DNA of 64,000 nt from Gymnopilus junonius (Eukaryota; Basidiomycota; Agaricomycetes; Agaricales; Galerinaceae). The notes beneath the pieces are model-generated. The model did not search any database. It saw only the letters and a list, made by a program, of their open reading frames with translations, and was not told the DNA's origin. Below are positions 57,780 through 64,000 of the stretch, piece after piece. The DNA is taken from the NCBI GenBank assembly GCA_015501075.1, contig JADNYJ010000160.1, positions 23,317 to 87,316 of the forward strand. Reading direction: 5' to 3'. A program made the position numbers and the translations under genes. The stretch's first letter is position 1. The number at the start of each line of letters is the position of its first letter.

Positions 57780-58991
57780 CATGCTCGAAGAATACTCGCC
57801 GAATTCAAGTCGAGCCCTTTGCGCACGTTTGGACATGAAACGGATCCGACCAAATCCGTCGCCTTGGGCGAACTTATGTCTGTTATGCTTGCCTCTGTCG
57901 AACAATGTGGAGGAATCGAAGGAAAGCGCTATGTGGCCTCTTCTATCCTAGCTTGTGAGACCCATAGCCATTTGAGAGAACTTGGGGTCTTATGGGTAAC
58001 CCACCTTTTGTTTCCCCGTCAGTTCTTTGTTCTCCAGTTGGTCGAATGATGTGCGTTCTCAAATGGTATTGCAGTCAAGGTGGGCTGTAGTAGCGAAGAT
58101 AGGCGTCGCGATTATACTCCCTATGAAACAGACGCTTTACCTTCTCAGGGCTCGTATGAAATCAGTGATTTGAAAAGATTTGGAAAGCGTGTAACGAATT
58201 TCTACGTCATGTTGCAGTTGAACAATGTATCTGATTTCTTTTCCAGCTTCTCAGTAGGGACGCTTTCAAATGCGTCGCATCAGGTCTACATGACAGGGCA
58301 TACCCGCGAAAGGACGAAAATGTGGCCGGTTCGACTAGCTTTTTGCCCACATCCTTCCAAAAGTCCGATACCGATGAGGAATCAATTCAGTCCGTCCACT
58401 TCTTCGACCTCCTATCCCTATCAATAAAATTACATATTTAATATGTTTTTTCGGTACAAATCCGCACATACCACCTTCGACATCCTCAAAAACATCCTTT
58501 GCCTCCCTGATACGACACTATCAGACTTAACAAACTACATTGACGACGAATCCAACGCATGCTGCTCTAAAAGGATTCATGATGCATTCTCTTTTTTCGA
58601 GTGGTGTTTGAAGCTAACGGAGGTAAGCAAGCTTTTTAAAACCTGAACTAGAAGTCGTAAAAATCAAAAACTACAGATAAGAACGTCTATGCCTTCAAAT
58701 TCTACCGAAATCAAGGTGTCGTGAAGCTCTTCCGTTCACAGGGTCTAGATGCACCTCTTGTGTTTACCAACCGCAACAGAGAGCTTGCTGTGTATGTCTC
58801 TTCCTCCCACCATAACTCTGATGATGATGACGATGACGATGAAGGCGACGACCTCCACCTTCCACCTTATCTCCATTCACATTACGATCGCTGAAATAAT
58901 TAACAATAGCGGCGCAAATAGATTCTTCGATGCGTTATTGAACTCTCTCCGAGATGCGCTGGGGAATTATCCAAGTTCAGTGAGGTGTTAG
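57780..58991 (+). pseudogene. Fungal HNH-nuclease domain protein, decayed
   Basis: Read in pieces on the plus strand. A helical N-terminal part (RILAEFKSSPLRTFG, SILACETHSHLRELG, THLLFP) is followed after a plausible intron by DYTPYETDALPSQGSYEIS. A second intron (58,192-58,249) precedes LLSRDAFKCVASGLHDR, the HNH_2-type motif. Then come a helical segment (LSDLTNYIDDESNA; RIHDAFSFFEWCLKL) and a C-terminal part (FKFYRNQGVVKLFRSQG) with an acidic run. A stop after SIKLHI (~58,435) and frame changes near 58,640 and 58,890 break it. This matches the HNH proteins (PF13391) abundant in Agaricomycetes, whose role is unknown. The start is not certain. Confidence 0.6.
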
Positions 58992-59156
58992 GAGGAGTTT
59001 AAGAGGGAGGTTGAAGTGCGGAGAATGCGTGAGGCACTTGTTGATATTTTTAACAACACCAGTTACTTATTCGCAGGACTATTTCAACACAACTACGTTA
59101 CGTTGTAACGAATGATCGAAACCTGCAGCTGATGCTAAAAACATTTTGCAAGATTA

Positions 59157-59282
59157 GAGGTTATTTGCAACTTCTGAACAAACGAAAAATATGCCCTCAT
59201 GAGGCAAAAAGTGGGGCCTTCAGCCAATCAGAGACCCAGTAGGCTCCACTTTTTCGTTTGAATGGAATTTGCAAATAACCTC
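59157..59282. mobile_element. Stowaway-like MITE (126 bp)
   Basis: Near-perfect inverted ends GAGGTTATTTGCAA and TTGCAAATAACCTC flanked by TA on both sides (59155-59156, 59283-59284), as for Tc1/mariner-derived MITEs. The inside also pairs (AAACGAAAAA with TTTTTCGTTT), so a single strand would fold into a long hairpin. No coding capacity. Confidence 0.7.
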
Positions 59283-59738
59283 TAGTCCAAAAGTTTGGCT
59301 CGTCGAAGGGAACTAATGTTGAACGCATTGCCGTGTACCAGTACCCACCCTGATGATCAAATTGTGTCTTCTATTAGGTGTATGTCATGTCGGCGGCACC
59401 AGGGCACTGGGATCTATCACACAACTATACAGATAGAGCAAGCATGCTGCCAGCAGGGAGGCATTTGAATGTTTGCTGCGCGTTCCTCAGGTGATAGAGT
59501 ACGTTATCCTAGTATTCTGGCTTTCCTTTAAGAGAATGCTCACACCTCAATTCGGTAGCCTAGTACTGCGGAAATTTGATTGTCAAACTTCAAATGAAAG
59601 GAAGATACACATAAGGCATAGATATGTATCGTTCTGCTTGACACGTTGTTGCAGCATTTTCTGTTAGACTCCGGGATACCAGCATCTCTCAGAGCCTCGT
59701 GTGGAGGTGAAAAGGCTACGAACTCTTTTCTTAGAGTG

Positions 59739-59744
59739 TATATA
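59739..59744 (+). promoter_or_regulatory. TATA box of GRP-E
   Basis: TATATA lies 84 bp before the ATG. The leader between them is similar to that of GRP-A (TACTTTCA, CAAGTCTCAA and GAGACTAA phrases). Confidence 0.55.
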
Positions 59745-59827
59745 CCCTCGAACTATTCAGGCCTACTTTCAATACCCAACCAAGTCTCAAGGACTCCGTT
59801 CGAACGAGACTAACACACACCCTCAAC

Positions 59828-60087
59828 ATGTACAGCTGTTATGGCGGCGGAAAACCAGGTAGCCCTGGCAGTCCTGGTAAACCCGGTTGTGGTGGCCGAG
59901 GGGAGGAGGGGGAGGAGGGGGCGGCGGTGGAAAGAATGGGCATAATGGCAGGAATGGCAACAACGGTCGTGATGGGGCCCCTTGTGGGCGCTTTCCCAAT
60001 CCGGGGAATCCTGGGAATCCTGGTGGTCGCGGCGGAGGTGGGGGTGGGGGAGGAGGAGGCGGAGGCGGAGGAAAAGCAAGAAGATGA
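59828..60087 (+). pseudogene. Collagen-like glycine-rich protein, frameshifted (GRP-E)
   Basis: The ATG at 59,828 opens MYSCYGGGKPGSPGSPGKP, close to GRP-A. After GCGGRG the frame slips by one base inside a G-rich run (~59,900). Before the slip the first frame is collagen-like; after it, the second frame continues the expected pattern: polyglycine, KNGHNGRNGNNGRDGAPCG, NPGNPGNPGGRG, a second polyglycine tract, and stop at 60,087. The original frame instead runs to 60,151 with a Glu/Ala-rich sequence. The shift could be a real pseudogenising deletion or a base-calling error in a G-run. It lies 39 kb from GRP-A but is its closest relative. Confidence 0.65.
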
Positions 60088-60597
60088 GGTGGATATTGCT
60101 CTGATTTTTCGATCCAATGGTCGAAGTTATGGAGTAAGTTTACCTTCATAGCTTGTACCACATGCACTTAACTATTGTGTAGCAGATATCTCGATGGCAA
60201 TGTCCCAAATAATTTATCTGAGACTGCTGGAAAGTCGGAACTGCTCAGAGTGATTTTGCTCTTTCTGCTTAGCACTAGATTAAATTCACTTGCTAGCTGC
60301 CCCTTCACTATCTTTCATCTTTGTCACTCAATTTTCTTGCAATGCACGTTGTAAATATTTTTGTCAGTCAAAAAAAGGAGGGAAAGGAGAAGAGAGTTGC
60401 ATGAAAATGTTTTAAAGGAATTGATTCATTCGGACTGACTAGCAGGGCACGAACTTGAAGGCAGACGGCTGGCGATTAAACGCAGGAGCGAGTAGTTCTA
60501 TTTTCAGGTCAAATAGGGAAGCACAGCCACTCAACGAGTCAGATCAAAGTTCAAGCCAAGTTTATCCGACTTGCATTGAGGGCCGGTGCTGTGCACG
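60088..60597. other. Spacer between GRP-E and hAT-like element
   Basis: No supported ORF, repeat or RNA gene; 3' flank of GRP-E. Confidence 0.4.
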
Positions 60598-60605
60598 GCA
60601 GTCCG

Positions 60606-61175
60606 TAGTGCTGGGTTTTATACCCAGATGTTTAAAACAGGGTGGTTTTTCACACTGTTTTTAACATGTTTTCAACATTTTAAACATCGAGGGTCCAAAA
60701 CCTTCTGTGTTTTACTGTGTTAAATGACATCAAATTTTAGTCAATAACCAGTGAATTATAAGCATCGAGGCATGTGAATATCTTGTTTTGCAAGTTTGAA
60801 TTCTCAATTTCCATGAAGAAACTGCTTGTGTGGGTAGACATCAGTGAAATCGGCCAAATTGGTGAGTACACCGCAATGTCACAGTCTCACAGAGAGTCAC
60901 ATCACGCGAAGATGTGTGCTTCCAATGTGCCTCAGCACCGAACCACAATGTATCGCACTCACCAGGGTGATATTATTTTCAGATAATATAATAACAAGGT
61001 ACTCGAAGAGAGAAAATTGCTCTCAGCCTGCTTTTAGATGATTTTCTGCCCAGAAAATTAAAATCTAAAAAATATGATTATGTAAGAAAAACACTGTTTA
61101 AAACACAAGTAATGCACACGGCCGGGAGAAAAAACACGTTTAAAACAGTGGCCCGGAGGAAAAAAACCAGCACTA
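60606..61175. mobile_element. hAT-like non-autonomous element (570 bp)
   Basis: Exact 8 bp duplication GCAGTCCG at 60598-60605 and 61176-61183. Both ends start TAGTGCTGG, followed by T-rich sequence and inverted GTTTAAAACA blocks. TA-starting termini of this kind with 8 bp target duplications are typical of hAT elements. No transposase is encoded. It borders a truncated alpha/beta-hydrolase fragment. Confidence 0.8.
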
Positions 61176-61189
61176 GCAGTCCGAGTCCC

Positions 61190-61720
61190 AATCATTTTTC
61201 CCCCTTGGAGATGAAGTGATGTAAAGCCTTCTGAACTGAGAAAGCCTCGAGGACAGCAGAAATATCGCTTGCGTGCTGTTCATCATCAAAACGCGCCTCT
61301 AGTTCTAAATTGGGCTTCGAAAACATGTAAGCACTCATAAATTTCGATTCAGGAAAGAAAACATCCTTACCGTCCCACTAAGTCCATGTCCACGGAGGTC
61401 AAAACGAATCTGATAGAAGTGCTTCAAAAGTCCTTCATCGAAAAATTGCATATCCCACTGGAACGCGATGGGGTAGATAAGGTATATCTGAAAATTTTTT
61501 TTTCAAGAAACAGGCTCACCACTCCAGATGACGTTGAGTTCTGCGCATGGCATTAGAAAGTCAAGTAGCAAGAAGGTGAGATGCTCATACGCCATGAATG
61601 TAAACGACTGCATGCTTCGTCGAGTCTCCGATACTTTCGGCATAGATTTCAGTTCCATCTATGGCGAGGACACTCTCTTAGATATCACTGTTGGGTCATC
61701 GAGGGCTTTATGAGGCGTGA
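61190..61720 (-). pseudogene. Alpha/beta-hydrolase N-terminal fragment
   Basis: On the minus strand, LLKHFYQIRFDLRGHGLSG matches the strand-turn motif preceding the cap of alpha/beta hydrolases. After a short intron (~61,325-61,372) comes KPNLELEARFDDE with a helix leading to SVQKALHHF. Upstream on the same strand is a broken stretch around 61,500-61,560. The nucleophile elbow and the rest of the fold are missing; the sequence ends just before the hAT-like element at 61,175. It is a truncated, inactive remnant. Confidence 0.55.
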
Positions 61721-61978
61721 TAGAAAAGACCTGAACTTGAAGTGCGGGGAACAAGGTGCCAGTTCTTAAGTAATGTGCAGAGAGGTAAATATAGCTTACC
61801 ATCATATTAGCTTCCTTTACTCGAATAACAGTACAGTGCTGACTTCACCCAATCCTTATATTATCAAAGAATGGACCACATATGAGCAGCAAATAGTGCA
61901 CACAGCGATAAACACTGTTTTGCACAATGTGACATACAGCAGTAAACCACTGCATGCATGATGTGCTCTGCATAGTAT

Positions 61979-62345
61979 TGTTGTAACTACTAGCTTACCT
62001 GGGTTGTGAGAGGCTAGTGCTAAGGTGACTACTTAGGCTACTACTTAGAAGTGCAAATGACTTAGATTAGGATGCTGTTTAGAGCATCCTTATATACCTA
62101 CAGGACATGCAGTGACTAACTACATATGAGTAATGCATAAGGCAATTACTCAGCTAATTACTATGTAATTACTAATATCTACTCATAAGATGAGTAATAT
62201 GCTCACTAAGTGATCACATGTTTTAGTCATATAAGATGACTGTGATACTCTGTCATCACTGGATCTAGTCACGTATAGATGCGTCTGATCACGCATGTCA
62301 TGTGAGTCATGTGATATAGTCACATGGACACTTATCATGTCAACA
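61979..62345 (-). repeat. 3' long terminal repeat of the copia element
   Basis: A 367 bp LTR. In plus orientation it starts TGTTG and ends CAACA, the expected TG...CA termini with inverted ends. Immediately right of it (62346-62357) is CTCCCCCTCAAG, which on the element's strand is a purine-rich polypurine tract before the LTR. The other LTR would lie beyond the window, so the target duplication cannot be checked. Confidence 0.75.
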
Positions 62346-62406
62346 CTCCCCCTCAAGTAGTGCCGCATTAGCACATATACTTGTTCTGACATGATGTGTC
62401 AGTATT

Positions 62407-64000
62407 CTATTCTAAGGGATAGAACTCTATGCCTAGAGCCTGTCTATGTTTAAGGAACAGGGTGGGGCCTAGATTCTTGGTGAACATATCGGCAACATTT
62501 TTGTCCATAGGGATGTGCTCTATTTTAATGTTCCCAAGTTCTATTTGTTCCCGGATATAGTGGTAGCATATTTCAATGTGCTTTATCCCTTTTTGGGTGA
62601 CAGGATTTTGCAAGTTAAAAATAGCTCCATGACTATCTCCATATAAGGGAATGTATGGGATTGACATCCCGAGTTCTTCGAATAGAATCTTAAATCATGC
62701 ACAATCACGTGCACAGTCAGAGAGTGCCATGTATTCTGCCATTGTGGATGATGTTGATACTAGAGTCTGCATTTTGGAGTGCCATTTGATACTCCCGCTA
62801 GCAAGGGAAAAGAAGTATCCCTGCATAGATCGATGCATGCGATCAGGCTCTGTTCTATCATCACTGTATGAGGCATCACAGTAGGCATACAAGCCTTTAT
62901 CACTGTTTCCATCGAACACAAGTGCATAGTTGCGCATACTGACAAGGTAGCACATGATGTATTTAGCATGGTTCAGATGTTCATCAGATGGGTTCGCAGC
63001 GAACTTAGCCATCTGTGTTACAGCAAAGGCTATATCAGGTCATGTTCCTAGCATTAAATATAGCAGGGAACTGATCACCGATTGATACTCTGACTGAAGT
63101 GAAGCCGAACTTGTGCCTGTAAAGGGTTCTGGCTTATACCCAGTAGGTAATGGAGTCTGTGCTGCTTTTGCATTCATCATTCCGAAGCATGTAAGAATCT
63201 TATTAAGGTATGGCATTTGATCGATGTAGGTCTTGCCTTTTATGTACCTGATTCTCATGTGGAGAAACTCCTGACATACACCTAGGTCTTGACATTCCCA
63301 TGCAGTCATAAATAACTGCTTCTTTTGTCAGACTAATTCAGTGTTAGGACCTGTGATGATAATATCATCAACATATGCCAACATAATGACAAGGGTCCCG
63401 TTGCTATGTCTTGTGACAAATATGCCAGCATCAGCATATAGGCGTGTGAAACCAAGCTCTTTAAGGGAGTGATCAAGTTCAGACCACCATGCACGTGCAG
63501 CTTGTTTTAGCCCATAGATAGCTTTGAGCAGGCGGAGTACTTTCTTCTCTTGTCCCTTTATGGTAAAGCCATCAGGCTGTTCCATATATATCTCCTCGTC
63601 AAGTTTCCCATATAGGAAAGCTGATTTGATGTCAAGGGACTCTATGCCCATTTCTCAAGAGTCGCTAAGGCTAAGATTGTTCAGACTGACTCAACTGGAC
63701 AACCGGTGAGAAGATCTCATCATAGTCTAGGCCTTCTATTTGGGAAAATCCCTTGGCAACTAGATGGGCTTTTTTATCCATCGGACTTAATATCGAAAAC
63801 CCAATGATTTTTGATGGCCTTTGCCTGGAGGTAGGTCAGCAAGCTCATAAACTTTTCATTTATGAAGGGCCTCTAATTCTTCGAATTGAGCCTTGTGCCA
63901 TTCCTGTTGTTGATCAGCAGGTAGCCATCTAAGATCTTTACTAGTCCAATTTCGGACGTTCAATGGATCTGGAAGTGCACTATTGGAAATTGCCTTAGAA
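62407..64000 (-). pseudogene. Copia pol: reverse transcriptase and RNase H, broken frame
   Basis: Pieces in order from the right edge. The first is an RT start (63,660-64,000, interrupted). Next are DIKSAFLYGKLDEEIYMEQP and AIYGLKQAARAW with the catalytic AYVDDI box (63,328-63,651). YLNKILTCFGM and the connection region follow (63,040-63,309). RNase H has YCDASYSDD and STMAEYMALSDC (62,695-63,012), then HIPMDKNVADMFTK at the C-terminus (62,407-62,667). Stops and shifts separate the pieces, so this copy is inactive. Gag and integrase are outside the window. Confidence 0.85.

Larger units (their letters stand above)
61979..64000 (-). mobile_element. Ty1/copia LTR retrotransposon, 3' part
   Basis: Includes the 3' LTR, the polypurine tract and the reverse transcriptase/RNase H part of pol, on the minus strand, running off the right edge. 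The domain order (RT then RNase H at the 3' end, without integrase after it) identifies the copia type. Confidence 0.88.

Overview
The window reads as nuclear DNA of a filamentous basidiomycete, most likely an Agaricomycete. Genes are split by many 45-90 bp GT-AG introns. The gene content is typical of that group: a GH10 xylanase with a fungal CBM1 cellulose-binding tail, a GMC oxidoreductase, a HET-domain gene, an F-box/LRR gene, ARB_00930-type beta-lactamase-like genes, a fungal HNH protein, small DNA transposons with 8-9 bp target duplications, and a Ty1/copia element.

Layout. Positions ~660-10,033 and ~46,172-55,810 are two arms of an old, diverged inverted duplication around a ~36 kb single-copy core. 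Both arms carry, from outside to inside, a leucyl-tRNA synthetase (LeuRS), a 3-exon gene of unknown function with a nuclear-localisation-like cluster, a conserved stretch of uncertain coding status, an unknown ~270 aa protein, and a divergently transcribed small secreted protein whose motifs resemble BECR-fold ribonucleases. Arm 1 is heavily decayed: transposons inserted, a piece of LeuRS inverted, and a stray SFT2 fragment joined to its outer end. Arm 2 is better preserved, though its LeuRS still has three 1-nt frame breaks.

Core (10-46 kb), left to right: GMC oxidoreductase (-), multi-spanning membrane protein with one apparent frameshift (+), decayed HET gene (-), four glycine-rich/collagen-like genes (19.9-28.4 kb), a tandem pair of membrane-anchored beta-lactamase-like genes (-, one decayed), the secreted GH10-CBM1 xylanase (+), a hAT-like element, NUP192/NUP205 (+, 12 exons, 2,120 aa), and convergent SFT2 (-, 7 exons). 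Outside arm 2: the 5' part of LeuRS, a decayed HNH gene, a Stowaway-like MITE, a fifth glycine-rich gene, a hAT-like element, an alpha/beta-hydrolase fragment, and a copia element running off the right edge.

The most unusual content is the glycine-rich family: five short genes with TATA boxes and no signal peptide, encoding (Gly-Ala-Pro)n, Gly-X-Y-like and pure polyglycine tracts. One is essentially 45 consecutive glycines in mixed synonymous codons. Second is the divergent secreted-nuclease-like/unknown-partner pair kept in both arms. Exon borders were read by eye from splice consensus and frame; frames and codon totals were checked for NUP192, SFT2, GMC, xylanase, the intact beta-lactamase-like gene, the secreted protein and the 3-exon gene.
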